A stretch of DNA of 64,000 nucleotides from Luteolibacter arcticus (GTDB lineage: Bacteria; Verrucomicrobiota; Verrucomicrobiia; Verrucomicrobiales; Akkermansiaceae). The notes beneath the pieces are model-generated. The model was not told the DNA's origin and made no database searches. It saw only the letters and a program-made list of their open reading frames with translations. Shown here piece after piece: positions 52,810-61,398 of the stretch. Where the stretch lies: positions 186,001 through 250,000 of the forward strand of contig NZ_JAPDDT010000008.1 in NCBI RefSeq assembly GCF_025950235.1, read 5' to 3'. The position numbers and the translations under genes were made by a program. The number at the start of each line of letters is the position of its first letter. Within the stretch, counting starts at the first letter, position 1.

Positions 52810-53698
52810 CGGCAAGTGCCACGCCGCGCGATTTCTGGAGCCGATGCTGGACCAGTGGATGCAGGACGTTGGCTAACAGGATGGTCGCGAGGCCGGCGTA
52901 GAAGAGCGGGTGGAGTTGCTTGTGCTCGCCGAAGAACAGGGCGGCGGCGAGGATGCCGTAGAGCGGCTCGAAATTGAACGCGAGGTTCATGGTGTAGGCG
53001 CTGAGGTGCTTCAGCAGGCCGATGTGGAAGCCGTGGGCGAAGACGGTGCACACCAGGGCGAGCAGCAGGAGCCACAGCCAGTCGAGGCCTTGCCACGCGA
53101 GCAGTGACACACCACCGCCGACGAAGGGGAACAGCAGCAAGGCCGCGGTAAGGGCTCCCACCATTTCCCAGGCAACCATTGTCAGCGGATCGCTGCCACC
53201 GGTGACCAGCTTGCGGTTCAGCACCGGGAAAATCGCGGCGAGGAAGGCGCTCAGCAGGGCGACCCCCAGTCCTAGCAGATGCTCGCGGGGCACGAAGCCG
53301 GCGACCAGCCCGATGCCGGCGACGACCAGCAGGCCGAGCAGGACTTCGAAGGGGCGCACGCGGCGCTTTTCCAGCAAGGGCTCGGTGAACGCGGTGAACA
53401 GCGAGATCGTCGCCATGCCGGCGAGGCAGACGGAGATATTCGCCAGCTTCACCGCGCCGAAGAAGCAGATCCAGTGAAGCCCGACGACAAAGCCGATGCC
53501 CAGGAACGCCAGCGCCGCGCGCTTGCCCGGCCACAGCGGACGCCGCCGCACCAGTCCGACCCACACCGCCGCCCCGAGGGCCGCGAACAAGGTGCGCCAG
53601 ATGACCAGCCCCGCCGCCGGCAACGAGATCAGCTCGCCAAGGATCGCCGTGGTGGCGAGGAGGAGGACGAGGAGATGGAGCTGGAGGTAGTGTTTCAC
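52760..53698 (-). CDS. EamA/DMT-family transporter
   Basis: 312 residues from the GTG at 53698 (MKHYLQLHLLVLLLATTAIL). Ten membrane helices are visible, and the two EamA halves are separated near residue 150. Motifs include VIWRTLFAALGAAVWVG in the first half and MNLAFNFEPLYGILAAALFF in the second, the usual DMT superfamily pattern. The substrate is unknown, perhaps amino acids or other metabolites. The upstream open frame to 54100 is a shadow. The C-terminal coding bases overlap the anti-sigma-like gene from the other strand. Confidence 0.85.
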   Translation of the reverse strand: MKHYLQLHLLVLLLATTAILGELISLPAAGLVIWRTLFAALGAAVWVGLVRRRPLWPGKRAALAFLGIGFVVGLHWICFFGAVKLANISVCLAGMATISLFTAFTEPLLEKRRVRPFEVLLGLLVVAGIGLVAGFVPREHLLGLGVALLSAFLAAIFPVLNRKLVTGGSDPLTMVAWEMVGALTAALLLFPFVGGGVSLLAWQGLDWLWLLLLALVCTVFAHGFHIGLLKHLSAYTMNLAFNFEPLYGILAAALFFGEHKQLHPLFYAGLATILLANVLHPLVQHRLQKSRGVALAASEKPSPPRSPPSLHE

Positions 53699-53854
53699 GG
53701 GTGTGTCGGACCCGCGGACGCTGAGGGACGCGGGGCGAAAGGCGAGACTTTCGGCAATCTCACCGCCTTTGGAAATTTCCCTGCAATCAAATCCGCGTCC
53801 CGTTCGTGGATGAGTCAGGACCCTTGCAGTTGCCTCCTGAATACCCTCATCGCA

Positions 53855-54061
53855 ATGAAACCCCTCGCTCTTCCTTTTTTCCTGGGCCTGCTCGTGTCGT
53901 GCAGGCCGGTTACCCTGGCAGACCAGCCGGGCCTCAGCCGGCCCGTCTTCGATTTTGCCTCCACCGGCCCTCGCTCGATGGAGTGCGGGCTTTCGAGCCA
54001 GCTCGAAACCGGCCGCACCAGCGCGACCGTTTCCGCCGGCGGATGCGCCTCTTGCAGATGA
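53855..54061 (+). CDS. Small DUF4266-like lipoprotein
   Basis: 68 residues from the ATG at 53855. The N-terminus MKPLALPFFLGLLVSC is a lipoprotein signal with the Cys at position 16. LADQPGLSRPVFDF follows, and the C-terminus is GRTSATVSAGGCASCR with a CxxC pair. This resembles the DUF4266 family, whose members are small lipoproteins with a Gly-rich, Cys-ending tail encoded beside DUF3570 barrels and thioredoxin-like proteins. The stop codon overlaps the next start (ATGA at 54058-54061), so the two are translationally coupled. The function is unknown, possibly in outer-membrane metal or redox handling. Confidence 0.65.
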   Translation: MKPLALPFFLGLLVSCRPVTLADQPGLSRPVFDFASTGPRSMECGLSSQLETGRTSATVSAGGCASCR

Positions 54062-55140
54062 CTGCCATGAAAGCGATCTTTTGGATACTGGCGGCGGCAC
54101 CTTCCGCGGCGGTCGGCAGCGACCTGTGGTTATCCGGTCCGCAGGAGATCGAGGCCACCGGCGAGGTGCTTGCGGCCAGCGATATCACGGTGCAGGGGTA
54201 TCGCCTATCCTACACGGGTGAGGAGGGGCCGTGGACCGTCGATCTGGGCGTGGGATGGAACGAATACTCGCTCGACTACCAGCCGGTGCTCTTCGGCACC
54301 ACCGAGCGCATCGACAGGGGCACGCTGCAGGCCGATCTCGCCGTGACCCGCGAGTTTGGCAAGGAGTGGGCGGGCTCGCTGCGTTTCCGGGCCTACGACG
54401 GATTCTCGGACTATCGCTCGATCTGGATCTCCGAGTTCTACCGTCAGTTCTTCGGGGCATTCAGCGGCTACCGCGATCCGGATCCGAAAGGCTTCTCATT
54501 CGGCGGCATGGCGGTCTGGAACTACCTTCCCGGCTCGGGCAAGGCGGAGTTCTCGTTGGAGACGGGGCGGGACGACATCGCGCCCGGCTGGAGCTTCAAT
54601 CCCGAGCTGGGCCAGCCGGTCGCAGACCGGGAGACGCTCGACACCACCGGGGGTAGCCTGAGGGTCGAGCAGTCCCTCAACGGCTGGCTGAAGACCGAGG
54701 CTGCCCTGACCGCGCGCCAGACCTCCGACCGCCAGCCGCGATTCAGCATCCGCCATTCGTGGGCGGCCACCGCCGGGCCGGTCGGCTTCCGACTTGGCGG
54801 CGGCTACAGCGAGGAATCGCCCGCCTTCGAGGCCTTCTACGGCACCGCCCTGATCGAGTGGGATTTCCTCCCGCAATGGACCGCGAGCGCCGGCTACCGG
54901 ATATACGAGGACACCGGGGAGATCGAGGCCTCCGGCTTCAACGCCCAGGCACCCGCGCTCGAATCGTCCGAGATTTTCGTCGGCCTGCGGTGGGACCGCG
55001 GCGACCTCGCGATCGGCGGCGGCGTCGGCTTCCTCGACGCCGACTACGAGGCCCTCTCTGCCGACAATCGCTTCTTCGGCAACCTCTATCGCGACCGCGA
55101 ATGGTGGACCTTTCGCCTCGCGGGATCCTACCGCTTCTAA
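54058..55140 (+). CDS. Outer-membrane beta-barrel protein (DUF3570-like position)
   Basis: 360 residues starting at the ATG at 54058 inside the upstream stop (a second ATG at 54067 is possible). A signal peptide (AIFWILAAAPSAAVGS) leads to an alternating beta-strand pattern over the whole length, for example PWTVDLGVGWNEYSLDY and EWAGSLRFRAYDGFSD. The protein ends in FRLAGSYRF, whose terminal Phe is the standard beta-barrel assembly signal. By position, between a DUF4266-like lipoprotein and a thioredoxin-like protein, it corresponds to the DUF3570 barrel of similar operons. The sequence itself is divergent and the DUF3570 assignment is not certain. Confidence 0.75.
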   Translation: MTAMKAIFWILAAAPSAAVGSDLWLSGPQEIEATGEVLAASDITVQGYRLSYTGEEGPWTVDLGVGWNEYSLDYQPVLFGTTERIDRGTLQADLAVTREFGKEWAGSLRFRAYDGFSDYRSIWISEFYRQFFGAFSGYRDPDPKGFSFGGMAVWNYLPGSGKAEFSLETGRDDIAPGWSFNPELGQPVADRETLDTTGGSLRVEQSLNGWLKTEAALTARQTSDRQPRFSIRHSWAATAGPVGFRLGGGYSEESPAFEAFYGTALIEWDFLPQWTASAGYRIYEDTGEIEASGFNAQAPALESSEIFVGLRWDRGDLAIGGGVGFLDADYEALSADNRFFGNLYRDREWWTFRLAGSYRF

Positions 55141-55151
55141 CAGTCATTACC

Positions 55152-56168
55152 ATGAAATCCCCGGCCCTCCTGCTTACCACCGCGCTCGCAGCTTCCGCCA
55201 TGGAGCTGCCGCCGGACACCATCTCCGCAAACCAGTCCTTCGCCGTGCGCAACGGCAACCAATTCTCCAGCTCCAGCCTCGACGCCTACGAGGGCAGGAT
55301 CCTCGTGCTGATGATGATGACCCCGTGGTGTCCGTTTTGCCAAAGCAACGCCAGCGCAGTGGGTGACGGAGTGCTCGACCACTTCAATGCTGCGTCACGA
55401 GGGGCCCTGCGCGGTAGGAACAACCACGGCATCGAGATCGACAGCCTGCTGCTCTCGACCGAACCCGCGGCGCAGTGGGACAGCACGAATTCCTCCTTCG
55501 CCACTGCCAACGGATACGAGAAGTGGGGCCTCGACGCGAATATCCAGCGCCAGACCCCGCGCGTGCTGCTCGGTTACTACCGTGGTGGCTACCCGAACGG
55601 CGTGAACTCCAGCAACCTCTACGACTGGGGCAACGACCGCCGCCGGGTGGTGGTAATGAACCTGGTCCGCGCCTCCGCCACGCACGGCTTCCGCGAGATC
55701 GTGATCAACCAGAACGCCTTCACCGCGAGCAACGCCGCCGAGGCGCAGGCATTGATCAACTCGATCCAGCCGCCGCCGGTCACGGTGTCCTTTTCTCAAT
55801 GGGTGGGAATATTTCCCTTTGTAGCGGGCATGTCCGACGCGGACGACGACCCGGATCGCGACGGTTCGGCGAACCTGCTGGAGTTTTACCACGGCACCCA
55901 CCCGCTCCAAGAGGCTTCGCGTCCAGCGGGGCCGGTCTTCTCGCGGGATGGCGGGATACTGAAGCTAGTCTATCGCCGAGCGAAGAACATCGGCGGCTTT
56001 ACCGTGCAACTTCGTGCCTCGACCACTCTCGGGAACTGGCAGACGCTCGCCGAGAACACGCTGTCGATCCAGACCGTCGATCTCGGCAGCGTGGAAGAAG
56101 TGGTCGTTACGCTCCCGGTCACCGTCGATCCGGCGCGTTTCTACCAACTTGCGGTGACGATCCCATGA
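55152..56168 (+). CDS. Secreted thioredoxin-like protein with C-terminal module
   Basis: 338 residues from the ATG at 55152. A signal peptide (KSPALLLTTALAASAME) precedes a TlpA/thioredoxin-like domain of about 180 residues. Its redox motif is MMTPWCPFCQSN (CPFC). A verrucomicrobial C-terminal module follows: DADDDPDRDGSANLLEFYHG, then ARFYQLAVTIP. It would act in the periplasm or outside as a thiol-disulfide protein, perhaps for the barrel and the Cys-ending lipoprotein encoded just upstream. The genes are spaced by 11 bases and form one operon. Its attachment to a surface-type C-terminal module is unusual for a TlpA-like protein. Confidence 0.8.
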   Translation: MKSPALLLTTALAASAMELPPDTISANQSFAVRNGNQFSSSSLDAYEGRILVLMMMTPWCPFCQSNASAVGDGVLDHFNAASRGALRGRNNHGIEIDSLLLSTEPAAQWDSTNSSFATANGYEKWGLDANIQRQTPRVLLGYYRGGYPNGVNSSNLYDWGNDRRRVVVMNLVRASATHGFREIVINQNAFTASNAAEAQALINSIQPPPVTVSFSQWVGIFPFVAGMSDADDDPDRDGSANLLEFYHGTHPLQEASRPAGPVFSRDGGILKLVYRRAKNIGGFTVQLRASTTLGNWQTLAENTLSIQTVDLGSVEEVVVTLPVTVDPARFYQLAVTIP

Positions 56169-56360
56169 CGGCACTCGGTCCCGCTAGGCGGGCGCTGAGA
56201 TCGTCGGAGATCGAGCGCTTGATTACTATGCGTGCCGTACTTCCATCGACCAGAACCCCGGCGGGCAACGGCCGGGGGTGTCGTCCGTGGCCACGACGCG
56301 ACGAGCGGTAGGCACCGGCGCAGAGAGGGGCGACGGTTTCGCCTGGCTTGCAGGGAGTGC

Positions 56361-56879
56361 TTAGGGGTGCCGCCGGACGATGATTTTTGAGAGGCGGCGG
56401 TAGGGGGCGGCGCTGCCGGAGATCTCGGTTTCGATGACGGCGAAGTTCTGGCCGGAGAGTTCGAAGGCGCGGCCGCAGAGGCCTTGGTCAGTGCAGAGGA
56501 CGAAGTGCTCGCCGGTATCCAGCCAGCCGGCGATGTTCAGGTCCGAGCCGGGTTGCATGGCGAGCAATTCGTTCGCGATGCGGCTGACGATCGTGCGCCA
56601 GGCACTGGGCATGGTGACTCTCCAGGCCGTCTCTGGATCCGCCAGGGATTGCGGAACCTGGCTGACATAGACCGTTTCGACGGCTGGGCCCAGCTTGACG
56701 ACGTGCTCGTTGGTCGAGTTGTCGAAGAAGAACTCGAGGCGCTCATGTCCGCCCATCTGGTCGGGTGGAATCCTGACCTCGCCACCCGCCGCGGCGACGA
56801 GCGCGGCGAGGATGTCAAATTTCTCCGCGAGCACCTTGGGGTCGGTGGTCATCTTGCGGGATCGGTCCGTCACGCTCAT
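56361..56879 (-). CDS. Hypothetical protein
   Basis: 172 residues from the ATG at 56879 (MSVTDRSRKMTTDPKVLAEK); an ATG at 56852 is a good alternative and one at 56948 is less likely. It has no signal peptide or membrane segment and looks like an alpha/beta cytoplasmic protein. The sequence has normal amino-acid balance (FDILAALVAAAGGEVRIPPD, then FVLCTDQGLCGRAFELSGQN), which supports it being real. I do not recognise the family. It is a lone leftward gene next to the MITE-like repeat element. Confidence 0.6.
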   Translation of the reverse strand: MSVTDRSRKMTTDPKVLAEKFDILAALVAAAGGEVRIPPDQMGGHERLEFFFDNSTNEHVVKLGPAVETVYVSQVPQSLADPETAWRVTMPSAWRTIVSRIANELLAMQPGSDLNIAGWLDTGEHFVLCTDQGLCGRAFELSGQNFAVIETEISGSAAPYRRLSKIIVRRHP

Positions 56880-57023
56880 GTGTTGTTGTGGATTGGGGGG
56901 TGAATGAAGGATGGTGGTGGCGGGATCGGAAGATGATGGGAGCCCCATGGCAGATACCTTGGAGATCAGGGCCGAGGAAGTGAAAAGGCGGGGGAATCTT
57001 CTAAGAAGCTGTCTGAGAAATAT

Positions 57024-57494
57024 GGCTCTCCGCCAGATTTGCCCGTCGTTCCTAGAGTAAGTAGCGGCGACCTTACTGTCGCTTTGGACAGACCGGCCTC
57101 TTCGTCTCGCCTCAAGACGTCTTGGCGGGGAAGTGTGTACGGGAATGGACGGGACAGTAAGGTCCCGGTCCTTATAGGAGAAGGGCTCCGCCTTTTCTGA
57201 ACGGCCAGCACCCGTGAGATCCTGTCCGAGCGTCTTGGCGGGGAAGTGTGTACGGGAATGGACGGGACAGTAAGGTCCCGGCTTCTTATAGGAGAAGAGA
57301 TCCGCTTTTTCTGACGGCCAGCACCCATGAGATCCTGCCCGAACGTCTTGGCGGGGAAGTGTGTACGGGAATGGACGGGACAGTAAGGTCCCGGCTCCTT
57401 ATAGGAGAAGGGCTCCGCCTTTTCTGAACGGCCAGCACCCGTGAGATCCTGTCCGAACCAGACCACTCGGGGTGAGCAAACCTGACGGAGAGCC
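57024..57494. mobile_element. MITE-like element with terminal inverted repeats
   Basis: The left end GGCTCTCCGCCAGATTTGCC (57024-57043) and the right end GAGCAAACCTGACGGAGAGCC (57474-57494) are imperfect inverted repeats. In between lie a 60-base conserved arm (AGACCGGCCTCTTCGTCTC) and three 113-bp tandem units. The two arms recur, inverted and without the array, at 21102-21205. There is no transposase, so it would be a non-autonomous element. An open leftward frame (56966-57529) crosses it but is repeat translation. Target-site duplications were not found. Confidence 0.65.
57118..57456. repeat. Three tandem 113-bp repeats
   Basis: Units start at 57118, 57231 and 57344 with CGTCTTGGCGGGGAAGTGTG and differ at only a few positions. 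Each contains GACGGGACAGTAAGGTCCCG and CCAGCACCCGTGAGATCCTG. They lie inside the MITE-like element. On the minus strand the unit is stop-free in all three frames, which explains the long spurious frame. Confidence 0.9.
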
Positions 57495-57561
57495 AGAAGT
57501 GAAGCGGCGAGGGAGATGAAGTCCCCCACCTTCCTGGCGAAATTCGATAGATCTCAGGTGG

Positions 57562-58848
57562 TCACGATTCGCCGGCGATGAGGTCGTCGAGGGTCTGGCG
57601 CTTGCGAACGACGCGGGCCGTGTCTCCATCGACGAGGATCTCGGCGGGGAGCGGGCGGGTGTTGTAGTTCGAGGCCATGACGAAGCCGTAGGCGCCGGCG
57701 CTGAGCAGGGCGACGGTCTCGCCGGGCTGGAAGTCGGGGAGCTCGCGGTCCTGGCAGAAGAAGTCACCGCTTTCACAGATGGGGCCGACGACATCGACCT
57801 TGCGGGTCTCGCCGGTCGGTTGCTTGAGCGGGGCGATCTCGTGGTGGCCTTCGTAGAGGGCGGGGCGGATGAGGTCATTCATGCCGGCGTCGACGACCTT
57901 GAAGGTCTTGGCCTTGCCGCGCTTTTCGAAGAGGCACTTGGTGAGCAGCACGCCGGCATTGCCGACGATGAGGCGGCCGGGCTCGAGCAGGATCTTGAGG
58001 CCGAGGTGTTCGAGGCGCGGGAAGAGGGCTTCGCCGTATTGCGCGATGGTCAGCGGGCGCTCGCCCTCGGGCTTGCCTTCCCACCAGCCGCTGCCGCCGG
58101 AGTCGAGCGAGTCATGATAGACGATGCCGATGCCGCCGCCGATGGACCAGAACTCGATGCCGTGGGTGACCTTGAGGTGGGTGGCCAGCGGCGCGACCTT
58201 TTCGACGGCCTCGATGAAGGGATCGATGGAGGTGAGCTGCGAGCCGATGTGCATTTGCAGGCCGCGGAGCTTCACGTGGGCGAGCTCCTTGGCGGCGCGG
58301 GCGTAGAGGTCGGGGATGGCATCGAAATCGACGCCGAACTTGTTCTCTGACTTGCCGGTGGAGATGTACTTGTGGGTCTTGGCGTCCACGTTCGGGTTCA
58401 CGCGCACGGCGGCGGGAGCGATCACGCCGAGGTCGGCGGCGACCTCATTGAGGTAGCGCAGCTCTTCCTCGCTCTCGACATTGAAGGAGTAGATGCCCTG
58501 CTGGAGCGCGTACTCGATTTCCGCGCGGGTCTTGCCGACGCCGGCGAAGGTGCACTTGGCCGGGTCGCCGCCGGCCTTGATCACGCGGAAGAGTTCGCCG
58601 CCGGAGACGATGTCGAAGCCGGCATGCTCCGCGACGAGCAGCTTGAGCACGGAGAGGTTCGAATTCGCCTTCACCGCGTAGGCCACCTCGTGGTCGATCG
58701 AGCCGAGCGCCTGGTCGAGCCGGCGATAGTGATCGCGGATCGTATTGGCGGAATAAACGTAAAGCGGGGTGCCGTGCTCGTCGGCGAGGGTCTGGAGATT
58801 GACGTCCTCGCAGTGCAGCGAGCCATGGCGGTAGGCGAATCCGTGCAT
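57562..58848 (-). CDS. lysA: Diaminopimelate decarboxylase
   Basis: 428 residues from the ATG at 58848. It is a PLP-dependent fold-III decarboxylase. The PLP lysine is Lys60 in VAYAVKANSNLSVL. Other signatures are FDIVSGGELFRVIKAG, GLQMHIGSQLT, LEPGRLIVGNAGVLL and the active-site VGPICESGDFFCQ, followed by AGAYGFVMASNYN. It converts meso-diaminopimelate to L-lysine in the final step of lysine biosynthesis. The open frame extends upstream to 59148 through a tandem repeat and is not part of the protein. It is a single gene flanked by repeats on both sides. Confidence 0.96.
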   Translation of the reverse strand: MHGFAYRHGSLHCEDVNLQTLADEHGTPLYVYSANTIRDHYRRLDQALGSIDHEVAYAVKANSNLSVLKLLVAEHAGFDIVSGGELFRVIKAGGDPAKCTFAGVGKTRAEIEYALQQGIYSFNVESEEELRYLNEVAADLGVIAPAAVRVNPNVDAKTHKYISTGKSENKFGVDFDAIPDLYARAAKELAHVKLRGLQMHIGSQLTSIDPFIEAVEKVAPLATHLKVTHGIEFWSIGGGIGIVYHDSLDSGGSGWWEGKPEGERPLTIAQYGEALFPRLEHLGLKILLEPGRLIVGNAGVLLTKCLFEKRGKAKTFKVVDAGMNDLIRPALYEGHHEIAPLKQPTGETRKVDVVGPICESGDFFCQDRELPDFQPGETVALLSAGAYGFVMASNYNTRPLPAEILVDGDTARVVRKRQTLDDLIAGES

Positions 58849-58867
58849 GCGGGGCCTGTAACCTCTG

Positions 58868-59218
58868 GCCGGGCGGCGGGCAAGGGCAGGTTGCACGTAG
58901 CGGTGGGGACGCGGTTGCGCCTCGCCGAGACGCATGGGAATGGCGGGTTCTGCGATGCGGGCGGGACCGGGCGGCATACCGGAATGACCACTCTGCGGGC
59001 CGGAGGCTCCGCGCTCCCAGCGTGCCGGGCGGCGGGCGAGGGCTGGTTGCACGTAGCGGTGGGGACGCGGGGCAGCCTCGCCGAGAAGCATGGGGATGGC
59101 GGGATCTGGCGATGCGGGCGGGACCGGACTGCATGCCCGAAGGACCACTCTGCGGGCCGGAGGCTCCGCGCACCCAGCGTGCCGGGCGGCGGTGTGAACG
59201 CGGGGACGCGGTTGCGCC
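58868..59218. repeat. Tandem repeat, 156-157-bp unit, upstream of lysA
   Basis: Copies begin at 58868, 59024 and 59181 with GCCGGGCGGCGG. The first two are full-length and alike (for example GTAGCGGTGGGGACGCGG, then TGCGGGCCGGAGGCTCCGCG near the end). The third is truncated, with an internal deletion, and runs towards the kinase gene at 59258. The array fills the shared upstream region of lysA and the kinase. It is non-coding, although frames are open through it. Confidence 0.82.
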
Positions 59219-59257
59219 TTGCTGGGCTGCGGGGGGGAGGGCTATTTGGCGGGTTCC

Positions 59258-60622
59258 ATGGAGGGGCGCTGCCGCATTTTCCGACTCGCTGGGCTGATTC
59301 TGGCGCTCGCCTTGGCGTCGGCTGGCGCGGAAATCCCGCTCCACCCGGAGGTCGGCGCGGGGTTGTGGATCTGGGCCGGGAAGGCTTTCGACCGGCAGGA
59401 GTGCCGGTTCGTGCGGGCCTTCGAGATCCCGCGCGGGGCGGAGGTGACGACCGCCCGGCTGCGGGTGACGGCGGATAATTCGTACCAGCTTTTCCTGGAT
59501 GGCCAGCCGATCGGGCGGGGAGGGGACTGGCGGGTCCTGATCGAGTATGATGTGAAGCTGCTGCTGACCCCCGGCGAGCACGTGCTGGCGCTGAGCGCGC
59601 TGAACGACTTCGACGTGGCGGGCCTGATCTTCAGCCTGCGGGTCGAATTGAGCGACGGCCGGGTGATCGAGGTTGCGTCGGACGATTCATGGAAGATCGC
59701 GCCGAATGATGCGAAGCGGTGGCAGGAGAAGACGCGCGCCTGGGAGCAGTGGCCGGCGGCCAAGGTACTGTATCCGCCTCATGACTCCTACCGACCGCAG
59801 ATCTATCAGGCACCGATTTCGGAGCCGCTGGAGATCGCGCTTTGGCAGCGGAAGTGGTTCCAGGTTTCGCTGTCGTCGCTGGCGATCGCGGGGATTGTGA
59901 CGGGGCTTTTCCTGGGGAGCCGGTTGTTCCTGAAATCGCAGATGGAGAAGGTGGTGCGGCGCGAGCGCGAGCGGATCGCGGTGGACCTGCACGACGATCT
60001 GGGCGGCGGTCTCACGCAGTTGGTGCTGCTCGGGGAAACGTCGCGTCGCGAGGTCGCGGGGAATTCACCGGTGGCGGATGCCTTGGCGCGTCTGTGCGAT
60101 CAATCGCGCGGCCTGGTGCAGGGGATGAATGAGACGGTGTGGCTGATCAATTCGCGGCGGGACACGATCCGCGACTTCGCTTCGTACGTGGCGAAGTATG
60201 CGGAGAGCTTTTTCAAGGGCTCGCCGGTGCGTTGTCGCTTCGAGATCGAGGAGGATCTGCCGCCGCTTCCGTGCGACCTGGGCATCCGGCGGAACTTGTA
60301 TCTCGCGGTGAAGGAGGCGCTGAACAACACGCTTCGACACGCTCAGGCGACTGCGGTGGAGCTTGAGATTCATCGCCAGCGGAACGAGCTGGTGGTGACC
60401 ATCCGCGACAATGGCCGCGGTTTCGATGCGGCGAAAGGAGGAGAGGGCAATGGCCTGCGCAACATGGCGATGCGCGCGGCTGAGGCGGGAGGGAGCTTCA
60501 AGGTGGAGACCCGGGTGGGGGAGGGCAGCGCGATCGAGTTCCGCGTGCCCTTCCAAGCGCCGGCGCGCTTTGGCATCGCACGGCTTTTCCCTTGGAACCG
60601 CAAACGCGGCCCGGCTGAATGA
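59258..60622 (+). CDS. Sensor histidine kinase with carbohydrate-binding-like ectodomain
   Basis: 454 residues from the ATG at 59258 (MEGRCRIFRLAGLILALALA). After the signal peptide, residues about 25-175 form a beta-sandwich like the N-terminal domain of alpha-L-rhamnosidases and related galactose-binding folds (GAGLWIWAGKAFDRQECRFV, then SYQLFLDGQPIG). A membrane helix (VSLSSLAIAGIVTGLFLG) follows. The HisKA_3 kinase core has its His in RIAVDLHDDLGGGLTQ (about residue 245), and the HATPase part has ALNNTLRHA and IRDNGRGFDA. This is a NarX/LiaS-type kinase that could sense a sugar or glycan. The response regulator gene starts 7 bases downstream. Confidence 0.86.
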   Translation: MEGRCRIFRLAGLILALALASAGAEIPLHPEVGAGLWIWAGKAFDRQECRFVRAFEIPRGAEVTTARLRVTADNSYQLFLDGQPIGRGGDWRVLIEYDVKLLLTPGEHVLALSALNDFDVAGLIFSLRVELSDGRVIEVASDDSWKIAPNDAKRWQEKTRAWEQWPAAKVLYPPHDSYRPQIYQAPISEPLEIALWQRKWFQVSLSSLAIAGIVTGLFLGSRLFLKSQMEKVVRRERERIAVDLHDDLGGGLTQLVLLGETSRREVAGNSPVADALARLCDQSRGLVQGMNETVWLINSRRDTIRDFASYVAKYAESFFKGSPVRCRFEIEEDLPPLPCDLGIRRNLYLAVKEALNNTLRHAQATAVELEIHRQRNELVVTIRDNGRGFDAAKGGEGNGLRNMAMRAAEAGGSFKVETRVGEGSAIEFRVPFQAPARFGIARLFPWNRKRGPAE

Positions 60623-60629
60623 CCCCGCC

Positions 60630-61307
60630 ATGACACGCAGTTCCCCCACGCCGCCCGTTCACCGGGTGGCCCTCGTTGAAGATCGCCGCGAGGTGCGCGA
60701 ACAGTGGGCGAGCTTTCTCAATGGCTTCGATGGGTTTTCGTGTGTGTGCGCCTGCGCTTCGGGCGAGGAGGCCCTGCAGGCGATCCCGCCGCTGCGGCCG
60801 GACATCGTGCTGATGGACATTTTCCTGCCGGGGATGTCGGGCATCGAGTGCACGGTGCGGCTGAAGGTGGTCATCCCGGAAAGCCGCGTGCTCATTCTAA
60901 CAGCATCCGATGACGAGGAGATGGTCTTTCCCGCGCTGGAGGCCGGGGCGGACGGCTACTTGCTGAAGCACTCGACGCCCGCGGAGCTGCACCACGCCTT
61001 GCTGGATGTGCTGCATGGCGGGGTGCCGATGACGAGCGGCATCGCCCGGCGGGTGGCGGGATTTTTCCGCCGGCGTGGTGAGGTCCGTCTCGAAACGGCG
61101 CGGCTCAGCCAGCGGGAGACGGAGGTGCTGGACCTGCTGGCGAAGGGCTTCGTGAACAAGGAAATCGCCGACAAGCTCTCGCTGAGCGTGGAGACGATCC
61201 GCAGCTACCTGAAGAACATCTACGAGAAGATGCACGTCCACTCGCGGGCAGAGGCGGTGGCGAAGTACATCACCGGGCGCGGCGGCAGCGGGACTACCCG
61301 CAGTTGA
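60630..61307 (+). CDS. NarL-type response regulator
   Basis: 225 residues from the ATG at 60630. The receiver has its Asp63 in IVLMDIFLPGMSGIE and its Lys in DGYLLKHSTPAE. The LuxR-type HTH is LSQRETEVLDLLAKGFVNKE, then IADKLSLSVETIRSYLKNIYEKM. It pairs with the upstream kinase in a two-gene unit. It most likely controls nearby carbohydrate genes, including the GH27 gene about 90 bases downstream. That target is inferred from position. Confidence 0.92.
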   Translation: MTRSSPTPPVHRVALVEDRREVREQWASFLNGFDGFSCVCACASGEEALQAIPPLRPDIVLMDIFLPGMSGIECTVRLKVVIPESRVLILTASDDEEMVFPALEAGADGYLLKHSTPAELHHALLDVLHGGVPMTSGIARRVAGFFRRRGEVRLETARLSQRETEVLDLLAKGFVNKEIADKLSLSVETIRSYLKNIYEKMHVHSRAEAVAKYITGRGGSGTTRS

Positions 61308-61398
61308 GGGTATTGGGGGAAAAGGGTGGGACTGATACGGTGTCCGACGAGTGCCCGGAGATTCCGGGGCTCGCAAACCCATCATTCCCAGAACCCTT

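Noticed and set aside
53699-54100. Upstream extension of the EamA transporter
   Set aside because: The membrane protein starts naturally at the GTG at 53698, and the extension lies antisense to the DUF4266-like gene.
57118-57456. Possible CRISPR array
   Set aside because: Units are 113 bp, nearly identical throughout and directly joined, with no variable spacers and no cas genes nearby.
56966-57529. 187-codon leftward open frame
   Set aside because: It is the translation of the MITE-like element. The 113-bp unit is read in three different frames in successive copies, so no protein is conserved.
58849-59148. Upstream extension of lysA
   Set aside because: It runs through the 156-bp tandem repeats, and the true LysA start MHGFAYRHG matches the usual protein length.
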